A stretch of 64,000 nt of DNA from Pseudomonadota bacterium (GCA_020161575.1 JAIUNR010000007.1:124001-188000); one strand, 5' to 3'; positions 1-8,973 are shown, numbered from the stretch's first letter. Numbers and translations are program-made. The notes: generated from the letters alone by a model not told the origin.

Positions 1-1449
1 TCGGGGCATGTCTATTTCTCGCTCAAGGACCAGAACGCCAAGATCGACGCCGTGATCTGGAAGGGCGTGTTCTCGCGCATCAAATTCCGCCCGGAGGACG
101 GGCTTGAAGTGATCGCCACCGGGCGGATCACCACCTTCCCCGGCAAATCGAGCTACCAGATCATCGTCGAACAGATGGAGCCCGCCGGTGCGGGCGCGCT
201 GATGGCGCTGCTGGAGGAGCGCCGCCGCAAGCTTCAGGCCGAGGGGCTCTTCGACTCCGACCGCAAGCGCAAGCTGCCCTTCCTGCCGCGCGTCATCGGC
301 ATCGTCACATCGCCGACAGGCGCGGTGATTCGCGACATGATCCATCGCCTCTCGGATCGTTTCCCGCGCGAGGTTCTCGTCTGGCCGGTGCGGGTGCAGG
401 GCGAGGGAAGCGCGGCGGAAGTCGCCGCCGCCATCCGCGGGTTCGACGCGATCGGCGAGGAGGATGATCTTCCCCGCCCCGATGTGCTGGTCGTCGCGCG
501 CGGGGGGGGCTCACTCGAGGATCTGTGGAGTTTCAACGAGGAGATCGTCATCCGCGCCGCGGCGGAATGCTCGATCCCGCTTGTCTCGGCCATCGGGCAC
601 GAGACGGATTGGACCCTTCTCGATCTCGTCGCGGATATCCGGGCGCCGACCCCCACCGCCGCCGCCGAGATGATCGTGCCCGTGCGGGCGGAATTGCTGG
701 CCAACACCCGCGCGGGTGGCGCAAGGCTCGCCGGCGCCATGGCGCGGCTGCAAGAGAGACGGCGGCGCGAACTGCTCCATCTCGCCCGCGCCCTGCCGGC
801 ACCGGAACGCGCGCTTGAAGGGCCGCGCCAGCGGCTCGACAGGGCGTCGCTCAAAGGCGAAGCCGCGTTGCGCGCGGCGCTGGACCGGCGCAAGCTGGCC
901 CTGGCCACGCTCACGCGGCGGCTCGGGGTGCGCCGGCCCGAGGCGCAGCTCGCGCGCATTCGCGAGAGAATGGAAGGGCTTGGCGCGCGCCTGCCCGCGC
1001 TGGCGAAGCGTCGGCATGAACAGGCCCGGCGCGATTTCAGCGAGATGGAGAAGCGCCTTGTCCGCGCTTTCGCGGCGCGGCTCCAGCTCGCAAAACGCGA
1101 TCATGCGCGTCAGGGCGGCGATTATTCCGCGCTGTCCAGGCGCCTCATCCCCGCTTTCCACGCGGCTCTGGAGCGGCGCAAACGCGCGCTCGGCGCGCAG
1201 GGGCAGTTGCTCGCCTCTCTCTCTTATCGCAGCGTTCTCGCGCGCGGCTATGCGCTGGTGCGCGACGGCGAGGGCAAGGTGGTCCGTCAGGCGCGTGATG
1301 TCGGCGCCGGCATGGCGCTATCGATCCGCTTTTCGGATGGCGAGATCGCCGCGGAGGCGCGCGATGGCGCCGCGTCGCCCGCCCGGCCCGCCAGCGCGAA
1401 GCCCTCACGCCCCCGCGATGGCGGCGGCAACCAAGGCTCGCTTTTCTAG
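1..1449 (+). CDS. xseA: Exodeoxyribonuclease VII large subunit (5' end outside window)
   Basis: Large, catalytic subunit of exonuclease VII, which with XseB degrades single-stranded DNA to oligonucleotides in the cytoplasm. The reading frame is open from base 1, where the residues SGHVYFSLKDQNAKID are the end of the N-terminal OB-fold, so the true start lies upstream of the window. The central nuclease domain is clear (GIVTSPTGAVIRD, VVARGGGSLEDLW, SAIGHETD, DLVADIRAPTPTAAAE), followed by an arginine-rich helical region and a typical C-terminal segment SYRSVLARGYALV. A low-complexity basic tail ends GNQGSLF. A run of eight G at 502-509 encodes the RGGGS motif but the frame is intact. Confidence 0.95.
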   Translation, partial: SGHVYFSLKDQNAKIDAVIWKGVFSRIKFRPEDGLEVIATGRITTFPGKSSYQIIVEQMEPAGAGALMALLEERRRKLQAEGLFDSDRKRKLPFLPRVIGIVTSPTGAVIRDMIHRLSDRFPREVLVWPVRVQGEGSAAEVAAAIRGFDAIGEEDDLPRPDVLVVARGGGSLEDLWSFNEEIVIRAAAECSIPLVSAIGHETDWTLLDLVADIRAPTPTAAAEMIVPVRAELLANTRAGGARLAGAMARLQERRRRELLHLARALPAPERALEGPRQRLDRASLKGEAALRAALDRRKLALATLTRRLGVRRPEAQLARIRERMEGLGARLPALAKRRHEQARRDFSEMEKRLVRAFAARLQLAKRDHARQGGDYSALSRRLIPAFHAALERRKRALGAQGQLLASLSYRSVLARGYALVRDGEGKVVRQARDVGAGMALSIRFSDGEIAAEARDGAASPARPASAKPSRPRDGGGNQGSLF

Positions 1450-1537
1450 GCCTGCCCCTGTTTGCGAGAAAACCGCTTTCTTCTTTTCGTTGGCTTGCAT
1501 TATGGGTGAGAGACGAACGACGCGAGGAGGCGTGTCC

Positions 1538-1768
1538 ATGCGACGCCAGACCGGTAATCCGCTCCCCAATCTCGGCACCGAGGCTGTGCTGAGCTATACG
1601 GACAGCGATTATCATATCGTCCGGCACGGCACCTTCGTGCGCTGCGCCGCGACCGGGCAGGCCATTCCCCTGCAGGAGCTGCTCTACTGGAGCGCGGAGC
1701 GGCAGGAAGCCTATGCGGGACCGGAAGCCGTACTCATGCGGCTTCGCACCGAGAGCAAGGCGCGGTAG
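1538..1768 (+). CDS. DUF2093 family protein
   Basis: A 76-residue protein recognisable as DUF2093, a small alphaproteobacterial family of unknown function; the conserved core is DYHIVRHGTFVRCAATGQAIPLQELLYWS. The ATG at 1538 was chosen because GAGGAGG lies about 8 bases upstream. It sits between xseA and lpxK. Its last 58 bases overlap the 3' end of lpxK on the other strand. No signal peptide or membrane segment. In this order the family is usually found beside lpxK, which suggests but does not prove an envelope link. Confidence 0.85.
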   Translation: MRRQTGNPLPNLGTEAVLSYTDSDYHIVRHGTFVRCAATGQAIPLQELLYWSAERQEAYAGPEAVLMRLRTESKAR

Positions 1769-2745
1769 ATCTCGCCCGCCAGCGCCTCTGCGCCCACAAG
1801 CCGCACCGGCAGGATCGTTGACGCTGCCGCCAGCTCCTCAAGCGCCGGATCGCCGGCAAGACGCACGAAATCCTTGCCTGTCGTGACGAGCGTGGCCTGA
1901 TGCGTATGCGCGAGCGCGAGAAGCGCCTGCGCGTCGCGCGCGCCGAAGACGTGATGATCACCAAAGCGCCGGCTTGCGACGATTTCAGCACCGATCTGGG
2001 CGAGGCTCGCCTCGAATTTCTCCGGCAGTGCAATGCCGGAATAGGCCACGACCTTCTTGCCCAGTAATTCCGGCATGTCGGTCGCCGGCGCGATCCTGCC
2101 GGCAAAGACCGGCTTTAGGCGTGAGAGTTCCGCCGAAAGGCCGCTCCGGTCGTCGCCGATGATCAGAAAGGCATCGATGGCGGGCAGCATGCCGGCGAGC
2201 GGCGCGCGCAATGGCCCCGCCGGCACGCTTGCACGATTGCCGAAGCCGAAAGCGGCATCGACCACGCAGAGCGAGAAATCCTTCTGGAGCGCGGGGTTTT
2301 GCAGCGCGTCGTCGAGCAGGATCAGGCTGGCGCCTTGCGCGGTTGCGAGGCGCGCGCCAGCCGCCCTGTCCCGCGCCACGATGGTCGGGGCGACTTGAGC
2401 CAGGAGCAGCGCTTCATCACCGACATCGCCGGCCGCATGATCCGCGGGCTGGACCAAAAGCGGCCCCTTCTCCTGGCCACCATAGCCGCGGGTGATGAAA
2501 ACTGGCTTCTCGCCGCGCGCGATGAAAGCGGTGGCGAGGGCGATGGCGGTCGGCGTCTTGCCGGCGCCGCCCAATGTCGCATTGCCGATCGAGATCACGG
2601 GCACAGGCGCCCGCCAGCCCCTGCGCGCCATGCGTCGCAGGGTCGCCGCGCCATAGAGGGCGCCGAGAGGGGCGAGAAGGCGCGAAAGGAGCCGCCCCGA
2701 AGGGCCGGCATCCCTGCGCCAGAAATCGGGGATCTTGCGGATCAT
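1711..2745 (-). CDS. lpxK: Tetraacyldisaccharide 4'-kinase
   Basis: Phosphorylates the 4' position of the tetraacyl disaccharide to make lipid IVA, at the inner face of the cytoplasmic membrane. The 344-residue length is normal. An N-terminal hydrophobic stretch (about residues 18-36) is followed by the P-loop GNATLGGAGKTPT at residues 54-66, then FITRGYGG and the LLDDALQNP segment. The start overlaps the waaA stop in an ATGA arrangement (2742-2745), so translation is probably coupled. It is the last gene of the minus-strand envelope block DUF4170-DUF374-waaA-lpxK. Confidence 0.95.
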   Translation of the reverse strand: MIRKIPDFWRRDAGPSGRLLSRLLAPLGALYGAATLRRMARRGWRAPVPVISIGNATLGGAGKTPTAIALATAFIARGEKPVFITRGYGGQEKGPLLVQPADHAAGDVGDEALLLAQVAPTIVARDRAAGARLATAQGASLILLDDALQNPALQKDFSLCVVDAAFGFGNRASVPAGPLRAPLAGMLPAIDAFLIIGDDRSGLSAELSRLKPVFAGRIAPATDMPELLGKKVVAYSGIALPEKFEASLAQIGAEIVASRRFGDHHVFGARDAQALLALAHTHQATLVTTGKDFVRLAGDPALEELAAASTILPVRLVGAEALAGEIYRALLSVRSRMSTASGPA

Positions 2746-4046
2746 CGCCCGGAGAATGCGCGATCACCGGGCAAATTGCCAGCCTTGTCGAGCACGGCTT
2801 CGATCCGGCCGAGCGCGCGGGCGAGCGCGCCTTCCGAGGCCGCGATCAGCGTACGGGCATTGATGGCGAGGGTCGCGCGCGCGTCGGCATCTTCAAGCAG
2901 CCGGATCGCCTCTTCGGCGAGCGCGCGGGCATCGGCGACGGATATCGCGGCCTCGGCGGTGTCGAAGGCGGCGAAGACCTCGCGATTCTTGTCGGTTTCC
3001 GGGCCATGAAGAATGGGAATGCCCAGTTTTGCGGGCTCGATCGGGTTATGGCCGCCGATCGGGGCGAGGGTGCCACCGACGAAGGCAAGCGTCGCCAGAG
3101 AATAGAAGAGCCCCATTTCGCCAAGGGTATCCGCGAGATAGGTGGTGGCGCGCCGTTCCGGCAGAGCGCCCTGCGAGCGCCTCGGCATCAGGAGCCCGCC
3201 GGCTGCCGCAGCGGCGGCAATTTCGTCGCCGCGCTCGGGATGGCGTGGCGCGATCACCGTCAGCAGATCGGGGATACGGTCGCGGATGCGTGCCGATGCT
3301 TCGAGCACAGCCTCCTCCTCGCCCGGATGCGTGCTCGCCGCGAGCAGGACAGGGCGTCCCTCCATCGCGCGGATCAGCGTTGCGCGTGCCTCAGCATCGA
3401 TGGGAAGGGCGGGTGCGTCGAATTTCAGATTGCCGGCGGCTTCCGCCTGGGCGCCGAGCTTCACGTAGCGCGCAGCATCTGTCTCGGTCTGGGCGAGGCA
3501 GAAGGCGCAGGCGCCGAGGAGGGCGCGGGCGGTGCCGGGGAAGCGTCGCCAGCCGCGAAAGGCCTTCTCGGACATGCGTCCATTGACGATGCCGAGCGGA
3601 ATGGCGCGACGATGCGTTTCCGCCAGCAGCATCGGCCAGATCTCGCTTTCGCAGAAAATGGCGAGATCGGGCCGCCAATGGTCGAGAAAGCGCGCCACCG
3701 CGCGGGCGAGATCAACCGGAACGAACTGGTGGATGGCGCCGCCCGGCAGCCGTGATGCCGCGAGCGCGGCGGAAGTACGTGTGCCGGTGGTGAGCAAAAC
3801 GGCATGCCCCGCGCCTGAAAGCGTATCGATCAAGGGCAATACCGACATGGTTTCCCCGACGCTCGCGGCGTGGAACCAGATAAGCTGCCCCGCCGGTCTC
3901 GGTAGCGAGGGGCGCCCCTTGCGCTCGCCGATCCGCAGCGGGTCCTCCTTGCCGCGCGCGAGCCTGCGGCGCAGCAGCAGCGACACGAAGGGTCGTGCCG
4001 CGTAACCGGCAAGGCGATAGGCGAGCAAGGGAAGCGGCGGCGCCAT
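2742..4046 (-). CDS. waaA: 3-deoxy-D-manno-octulosonic acid (KDO) transferase
   Basis: Transfers KDO from CMP-KDO onto lipid IVA (GT30 family), the step next to LpxK in lipid A-KDO assembly. 434 residues. The N-terminal membrane-associated helix is followed by IWFHAASVGETMSVLPLI, which holds the family's catalytic glutamate. The C-terminal nucleotide-binding half shows FVGGTLAPIGGHNPIEPA, a hallmark of WaaA. The start is 3 bases below the DUF374 stop and the stop overlaps lpxK by 4 bases, so the genes form one tight operon. Whether one or two KDO are added cannot be read from the sequence. Confidence 0.95.
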   Translation of the reverse strand: MAPPLPLLAYRLAGYAARPFVSLLLRRRLARGKEDPLRIGERKGRPSLPRPAGQLIWFHAASVGETMSVLPLIDTLSGAGHAVLLTTGTRTSAALAASRLPGGAIHQFVPVDLARAVARFLDHWRPDLAIFCESEIWPMLLAETHRRAIPLGIVNGRMSEKAFRGWRRFPGTARALLGACAFCLAQTETDAARYVKLGAQAEAAGNLKFDAPALPIDAEARATLIRAMEGRPVLLAASTHPGEEEAVLEASARIRDRIPDLLTVIAPRHPERGDEIAAAAAAGGLLMPRRSQGALPERRATTYLADTLGEMGLFYSLATLAFVGGTLAPIGGHNPIEPAKLGIPILHGPETDKNREVFAAFDTAEAAISVADARALAEEAIRLLEDADARATLAINARTLIAASEGALARALGRIEAVLDKAGNLPGDRAFSGR

Positions 4047-4049
4047 GGA

Positions 4050-4814
4050 TCAGCCTTCCGCGCCGCGCGCGTTGCGCTGGTTGCGGGCCTCGATCATCGA
4101 GGGGCGGTCGGCGCCAGGGTAGGGGCAGCCCAGATTCTGGTAGCCAAGGGCGTAGATGCGATCGAGTTCCGCTTCGAGTTGCCGGCGCAGGGCTTCGCGG
4201 CGCTCGGCATCCGCTTCGCGCGGGACCGTGATCGCCGTGCCGACGAGGATCGCGACACGTCCAAAGGGAAGCGCCAGGCTCGCGGCATCCCAGCTTTTGA
4301 AATCGATGCGCCGGGAGGCGACCACCGCCATGGGGATGATCGGCCGGCCCGACATCTGCGCGAGCGTGATGATGCCATCCCCCGCGACGCGCGAGACTTT
4401 CGGGACATCCGCCGTCATGGAGACATGCTCGCCCGCTTTCAGCAGGGAGAGAAGGGTGCGCAACGCCTGGATTCCGCCGCGTTTGCGCACCTGATCCGCG
4501 CGCTGGGCGCCCGAGCCGCGGACCACGGACATGCCGAGTTTCTCCGCGGCGATGGCATTGATCTCGCCATCGCCGTGGCGGGAAATCATGACATAGCAAC
4601 GATCGTTCGGACGCCGGTAGAAGGTCTGGATCAGGTGTTGGCCGTGCCAGAACGTGATGATCGCCGGCGCAGCCTGGTCGACGGGGCCATAGATGTCATC
4701 CGGGATATGGACGATGCGGCTGGTGCGCCGCACAAAGGCCAGATAGCCGGCCATGAGGCTGCCGAGCGCGCGCCTGACAAACCCCGATCGGCCGATGGAG
4801 CGGAAAAACGACAC
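4050..4814 (-). CDS. DUF374 lysophospholipid acyltransferase-like protein
   Basis: Member of DUF374, a branch of the lysophospholipid/LPLAT acyltransferase superfamily, probably acylating a lipid or lipid A-related acceptor at the inner membrane. The acyltransferase-like WHGQH (residues 57-61) and SRHGDGEINAIAA, TADVPKVSRVAGDGII and GRPIIPMAVV are the diagnostic segments. The open frame runs upstream through DUF4170 in another frame, so I place the start at the GTG at 4814, 11 bases after the DUF4170 stop, giving 254 residues; the first in-frame ATG lies about 20 residues further in. The operon with waaA and lpxK supports a role in the outer-membrane lipid. Confidence 0.85.
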   Translation of the reverse strand: MSFFRSIGRSGFVRRALGSLMAGYLAFVRRTSRIVHIPDDIYGPVDQAAPAIITFWHGQHLIQTFYRRPNDRCYVMISRHGDGEINAIAAEKLGMSVVRGSGAQRADQVRKRGGIQALRTLLSLLKAGEHVSMTADVPKVSRVAGDGIITLAQMSGRPIIPMAVVASRRIDFKSWDAASLALPFGRVAILVGTAITVPREADAERREALRRQLEAELDRIYALGYQNLGCPYPGADRPSMIEARNQRNARGAEG

Positions 4815-4825
4815 GCTTTCGGCCG

Positions 4826-5062
4826 TTATGCCGCATCCGGGTCGAGCAGGCGGTGCATGTGGACGATGAAATAGCGCATCTGCGCATTGTCCACGGTGGC
4901 CTGCGCGCGGGCCTTCCAGGCGAGGTGCGCGCTCGCGTAATCGGGGAAGATCCCCACGACATCGAGCTTGGAGAGGTCGCGGAAGGTGATGCCTTCGATA
5001 TCTTCGAGTTCGCCACCGAAAACCAGATGGAGAAGCTGTTTCTGCTGGGTCTGAGCTGTCAT
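4826..5062 (-). CDS. DUF4170 family protein
   Basis: Small 78-residue protein of the DUF4170 family; the conserved part is QLLHLVFGGELEDIEG followed by FRDLSKLDVVGIFPDY. Function unknown. No signal peptide or membrane segment, so probably cytoplasmic. The start could instead be the ATG at 5074, four codons earlier; neither has a strong ribosome binding site. It is first in the tight DUF4170-DUF374-waaA-lpxK run, which is its usual genomic position in this order. Confidence 0.85.
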   Translation of the reverse strand: MTAQTQQKQLLHLVFGGELEDIEGITFRDLSKLDVVGIFPDYASAHLAWKARAQATVDNAQMRYFIVHMHRLLDPDAA

Positions 5063-5141
5063 GGGAGGTTCCATCGCGCCGGGCGCGTTTTGCCCCTTCT
5101 GGGGCCGGTTGTTGAGAATCCGATGCGCTCTCGATCCTCAA

Positions 5142-5966
5142 TCATGCCCCGCTAGTCAAGAGAAGCGGGCGGATTTTCTCCGCAAAGCCCGTGGGAAGCG
5201 CGACAAGAGCAGGGTGTTTCTCGCCCGCCAGCGCGAGGTGCGGAATATTTCCCTCGATATCCAGCAGCAGGCCACCCGATTCGGCAAGGATCGCTTGCGC
5301 CGCTGCGATATCCCAATCATGCCCGCCTGGACGGGAAAGCGCGACATCCACCTCCCCAAGCACCGGCGCGATCAGCCGATGCGCGAGAGCCGGGATTGCG
5401 GCCTGCGGGCGCAGCGGATATCCGAGCAGGCGGGAGAGATGTTCGATGCTGCTCTTGGGTCCTGTCGCGGTTGCGATTTGGTTTTCGGGTTTACGGGCGC
5501 CCAGTCGTTTGCGGCCAAGGAACACTCCGCCGCCGCGATAGGCGGAAAGGGTGATTCCTCGCGCCGGAATATGGATCACGCCGGCAACCGACCTTCCGGC
5601 TTCGACAATCCCCACGACCACGCACCACACATCGCCGCCGGAGATGAAGTTGCGCGTACCGTCGATGGGATCGACGACGAAAGCGGTCTCTGTCGCGCCG
5701 CGCCAGCTCTGCGGGCGTTCTTCCGAGTGATAGGCGATGTCGGTGATGGCGGCGAATTCGCGCGCGAGGAAGGCATCCACCGCGAGATCGGCCGAGGTTA
5801 CGGGCGAATGCCCGTCCTTGTATTGCACCTCGGCGCGCGTCTCGCCGCCGGGTACGAAATCCTCCAGCGCGACCGAGCCCGCTGCTTCCACGATGTCGAG
5901 CATCCGCGCATGCAACAGGGCGAGGTCGAGCCGAGTTTCGGGCGGAACCCGCTCCGTTATCGCCAT
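5142..5966 (-). CDS. Inositol-monophosphatase-fold phosphatase, probable 3'(2'),5'-bisphosphate nucleotidase
   Basis: A 274-residue metal-dependent phosphatase of the IMPase/CysQ superfamily. All metal-binding motifs are present: SEER, VVDPIDGTRNFISGG and GGHDWDIAAAQAILAESGG. By its neighbourhood it is the homologue generally annotated as 3'(2'),5'-bisphosphate nucleotidase, which removes PAP from sulfate assimilation, but inositol or histidinol phosphate cannot be excluded from the sequence. Start ATG 5966 was chosen because the longer frame has a low-complexity non-conserved extension; it overlaps the end of the MAPEG gene by 10 bases, suggesting co-transcription. Confidence 0.85.
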   Translation of the reverse strand: MAITERVPPETRLDLALLHARMLDIVEAAGSVALEDFVPGGETRAEVQYKDGHSPVTSADLAVDAFLAREFAAITDIAYHSEERPQSWRGATETAFVVDPIDGTRNFISGGDVWCVVVGIVEAGRSVAGVIHIPARGITLSAYRGGGVFLGRKRLGARKPENQIATATGPKSSIEHLSRLLGYPLRPQAAIPALAHRLIAPVLGEVDVALSRPGGHDWDIAAAQAILAESGGLLLDIEGNIPHLALAGEKHPALVALPTGFAEKIRPLLLTSGA

Positions 5967-6376
5967 GCAAGGACCAGAAGCGAAAGCGCGCCGGTCGCGA
6001 GCGAAAAATAGTTCAGCATCATGCCGGTTATCCGGCCGGGGCTGGCGCCTGCGCTGCCGGTGACGCCGACTGCGTGAAGGACCCGGCCGACCAAGCCACT
6101 CAAACCGATAAGGTGGACCAGCCATTCCTTCGCCCCCAGAAACGGGAGCAGAACGAGGATCGCCAGCAGCAAGGGCGCGTATTCGCTGAAATTGCCATGC
6201 ACCCGGATCGCGCGGCCAAGGTTTTTGTCACCGCCGTCACCAAGGCCGATTTTCAGCTGCCGGCGCAGCATCACCACCCGGATCGACAGGGCCACGCCCA
6301 GAAGGATGAACAGGGCGATGTAGCTTGATGAGATGGCGAGTGCCTGGGCGGCGCCGGCGGCGACGGTGAGATCCAT
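5957..6376 (-). CDS. MAPEG family membrane protein
   Basis: A 139-residue, four-helix membrane protein of the MAPEG family (membrane-associated proteins in eicosanoid and glutathione metabolism). The hallmark is the polar stretch between helices 1 and 2, RAIRVHGNFSEYAPLLLAIL. Bacterial members may bind glutathione or conjugate hydrophobic electrophiles, but the substrate is unknown. It overlaps the downstream phosphatase gene by 10 bases. The divergent neighbour is the MATE exporter, and both could serve detoxification; that is only inference. Confidence 0.85.
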   Translation of the reverse strand: MDLTVAAGAAQALAISSSYIALFILLGVALSIRVVMLRRQLKIGLGDGGDKNLGRAIRVHGNFSEYAPLLLAILVLLPFLGAKEWLVHLIGLSGLVGRVLHAVGVTGSAGASPGRITGMMLNYFSLATGALSLLVLAWR

Positions 6377-6585
6377 TTTACTCCCCCGGATTGCGGCCTT
6401 TTCGCAACGATTGCGATTTTGTGGCCGACATGAGCCGATTTAAGCCCGGCTTCTATAGCGCAAAACCGCGCCGGGGCGATATGGTTGTACATCTTTCGCG
6501 GCGTCATCGCGCTGATTGCCTCAGACCCGAGTTTTATCATGATCGCCTTTTCTTCGGCCGGCTCGCCGGCGGGATGCCCTTCCGC

Positions 6586-7947
6586 ATGAGCACGCCGAGC
6601 AGCCAGCCGCCTGCGCGCTTCACGCAGGGTTCCACCTTTCGTCATGTTGTCGAGATGACCGTGACAGGCGCGATCGGCCTCATCGCGATCTTCTTCGTGG
6701 ATTTTCTCTCGCTCTATTACATCTCCTTGATGGGGAACGATCAGCTCACGGCAGGGGTCGGCTATGCGACCAATGTGCTCTTCCTCGCGATCTCGGTGAA
6801 TATCGGCGCGATGATCGCCGGTACCGCGCTGCTTTCACGCGCCCTCGGCGCTGGAAAAAGGGAGGATGCCCGGCGTATCGTTGCATCGGGGCTTGCCATC
6901 TCCATTGCCCTTGGCGTGCTCGTCTCGATCGCCCTGCTGGCCAGCATCGATGTGATTCTTGAGAAGATCGGCGCAGAAGGCACGCCGCGTGATGTCGCCC
7001 GCCGCTTCCTCTGGATCGTCCTGCCTTCGACCGTCTTCATGTCTGCCGGCATGATGCTCTCGGGCTATCTGCGCGGCGTGGGCGATGCCAAGCGGGCCAT
7101 GTCCGTTACACTGATCGGGGGGATCGTCACGGCTTTCACGGATCCATTGCTGATCTTCACGCTCAAGCTCGGCACCGACGGCGCCGCGATCGCCACCGTG
7201 ATCTCGCGCATTGTCTTCACGCTGGTGGGGCTGAACGGGATCGTGAGGGTTCACAAGCTCGCGGAAATGCCAAGCCTGGCGGGCATTCGAAAAGATTTCC
7301 AACCCTTCTTCGCAATCGCTTTCCCCGCGATCCTCACCAATATCGCCACGCCCATCGGTGTGCTGATCTTCGTGAGCATTCTCGCGCCCTTTGGTGCGGA
7401 GGCGATCGCTGCCTCGGCGATCATCGACCGATTGATCCCCTTGGTTTTTGGGCTCGTCTTCGCGCTTTCGGCTTCTATCGGCGCGATTCTCGGCCAGAAC
7501 CTTGGCGCGAGGCAATTCGGCCGTGTTCGGCAGGCGATGCGCGACGCCCTGAAATTCTCGTTTCTATACACGCTGGCCGCATGGCTGCTGCTCGCGCTCT
7601 TGCGTAACCAGATCGCCGCCGCCTTCGGCATCGGCGGCCTGACGGCGCATTACCTCACCTTTTTCTGCCTGATCGGCGCGGCGGCCTGGATTTTCATCTC
7701 GCTGGTGCTGGTTGCGAACGCGGCCTTCAACAATCTCGGCTTTCCGCTCTATGCCACCGCGTTCAACTGGGGTCGCTCGACAATCGGAACCTTGCCCTTC
7801 GCCTATATCGGCGCGCTCTATTGGGGGGTGGAGGGCGCCCAGACGGGCGTGATCTTCGGCGCGGCGATCTTCGGGCTTTGGGCTGTCCATGTCTGCTTCA
7901 AAGCCATCGACAAGCTGGAGGCACGCGCCACTAGCACGGTCGGGTAA
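6586..7947 (+). CDS. MATE family efflux transporter
   Basis: Inner-membrane multidrug/toxin exporter of the MATE family, with about twelve hydrophobic segments in 453 residues. Two repeated halves are visible, with motifs typical of the family (DFLSLYYISLMGNDQLTAGV near the N terminus, GAILGQNLGARQFGRVRQAM in the second half). Cation-driven antiport is inferred from the family. Start ATG 6586 gives a short cytoplasmic N terminus; an ATG at 6574 would add four residues. The upstream part of the open frame has no hydrophobic or conserved character and was left out. Confidence 0.9.
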   Translation: MSTPSSQPPARFTQGSTFRHVVEMTVTGAIGLIAIFFVDFLSLYYISLMGNDQLTAGVGYATNVLFLAISVNIGAMIAGTALLSRALGAGKREDARRIVASGLAISIALGVLVSIALLASIDVILEKIGAEGTPRDVARRFLWIVLPSTVFMSAGMMLSGYLRGVGDAKRAMSVTLIGGIVTAFTDPLLIFTLKLGTDGAAIATVISRIVFTLVGLNGIVRVHKLAEMPSLAGIRKDFQPFFAIAFPAILTNIATPIGVLIFVSILAPFGAEAIAASAIIDRLIPLVFGLVFALSASIGAILGQNLGARQFGRVRQAMRDALKFSFLYTLAAWLLLALLRNQIAAAFGIGGLTAHYLTFFCLIGAAAWIFISLVLVANAAFNNLGFPLYATAFNWGRSTIGTLPFAYIGALYWGVEGAQTGVIFGAAIFGLWAVHVCFKAIDKLEARATSTVG

Positions 7948-8010
7948 GAGGGCATTGCGCGGTGCCATCCGCGCCGTTACCTTGGCCTGCATCGGGGCGG
8001 AGAGCAGGCG

Positions 8011-8763
8011 ATGATGAACCTTTTCGAGATCATGCAGAATGCGCAGGGCGGCAACGCCTACAACAACCTCGCGCAGCAATTCGGCATCGCGCCGGCCCAG
8101 GCGCAGAAGGCGGTCGAAGCGGTGCTTCCCGCTTTCTCGATGGGGCTCCAGCAACAAGCCCAGACGATGGAGGGATGGAGCAACATCCTTTCCTCCCTGA
8201 GCCAGGCGGGCAAGAGCGCGGAATTCTACGATTCCGACGGTGACGGCATTCCCGACCACCTTGATAACGACGGCCAGAATGCGATGGGCGCGATGTTCGG
8301 CTCGCCCGAACTGCAATCCGCGATGGCGGGGCAGGCGGCGCAATTCGCGGGGCTTCCGGCCAATCTCATGCAGCAGATGCTGCCGGTGATCGCCTCGATG
8401 GTGCTGGGCGGGCTGTTCAAAGGCGCCCAGAATGGCGGCCTTGGCGGAATTCTCGGGCAGATGATGCCGGGAAATGCGCATGGAAATGCAGGCGGGATGG
8501 ATTTCAGCTCGATTCTCGGCGGCATGTTCGGGCAGGCGATGGCGCCACAGAATCCGGCACCGCAGGGCGGCTTTGGAGGCATGTTCGGCAATATTCTCGG
8601 CTCGCTGATGGGCGGTGGGCGCCCCGCGCCGCAAGCGGCCCCGGACCCGGTTGCGAGTGGGCTCGACATGCTCAAGGGCATGTTCGAGAGCGGCCAGCAG
8701 GCTCAATCCGCGCAGATGGATGCATTCCGGCAGGTCTTCGACCAGTTCATGCCCAAGCGCTAG
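8011..8763 (+). CDS. DUF937 domain protein with a calcium-loop-like insert
   Basis: A 250-residue protein. Residues 1-65 fit DUF937 (NLFEIMQNAQGG, a Q/A-rich helical region, AVLPAFSMGLQQQA), with the conserved LPANLMQQMLPVIASMVLGGLF further on. Between them, at residues 73-87, lies YDSDGDGIPDHLDND, an acidic loop like the calcium loops of EF-hands and thrombospondin type 3 repeats. The C-terminal part is Gly/Met/Phe-rich and repetitive. No signal peptide. ATG 8011 follows GGAGAGCAGG. Function unknown; the next gene also carries EF-hand-like DG-x-LT-xx-E elements. Confidence 0.75.
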   Translation: MMNLFEIMQNAQGGNAYNNLAQQFGIAPAQAQKAVEAVLPAFSMGLQQQAQTMEGWSNILSSLSQAGKSAEFYDSDGDGIPDHLDNDGQNAMGAMFGSPELQSAMAGQAAQFAGLPANLMQQMLPVIASMVLGGLFKGAQNGGLGGILGQMMPGNAHGNAGGMDFSSILGGMFGQAMAPQNPAPQGGFGGMFGNILGSLMGGGRPAPQAAPDPVASGLDMLKGMFESGQQAQSAQMDAFRQVFDQFMPKR

Positions 8764-8835
8764 GGTGGTAATCGCGAGCGAGAGCAGGGCCAGATCGCAT
8801 CAGCGGATGTGTGGGCTTTTGATCTCTCGCTCGTT

Positions 8836-8903
8836 CTTGCATGTGTGCAAGTACGCCTTCCTGCAAATAATGCCAGATGCATAAAATGCGACCGATTGCA
8901 TTT
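8836..8903. promoter_or_regulatory. AT-rich promoter region with two inverted repeats
   Basis: The 210 bases between the DUF937 gene and the repeat-protein gene are much richer in A/T than their surroundings. Two perfect inverted repeats are visible: arms CTTGCA/TGCAAG around TGTG (8836-8851) and AAATGC/GCATTT around 8 bases (8884-8903). The first has a TGCA-N4-TGCA core, as in TraR/LuxR-type boxes. A weak -35-like TTGCAT lies at 8896. These could be operators for the downstream gene; no regulator gene is adjacent. Confidence 0.35.
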
Positions 8904-8973
8904 GAATTATAGGTACGGCCTATTTGTAGAACCCCGGAATGCAAGCAGAAAGCTTGAGTTTTAGGGGAATAGA

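Noticed and set aside
502-509. Run of eight G in xseA as possible phase-variable tract
   Set aside because: It encodes the conserved RGGGS motif in an intact frame, and high GC makes such runs common.
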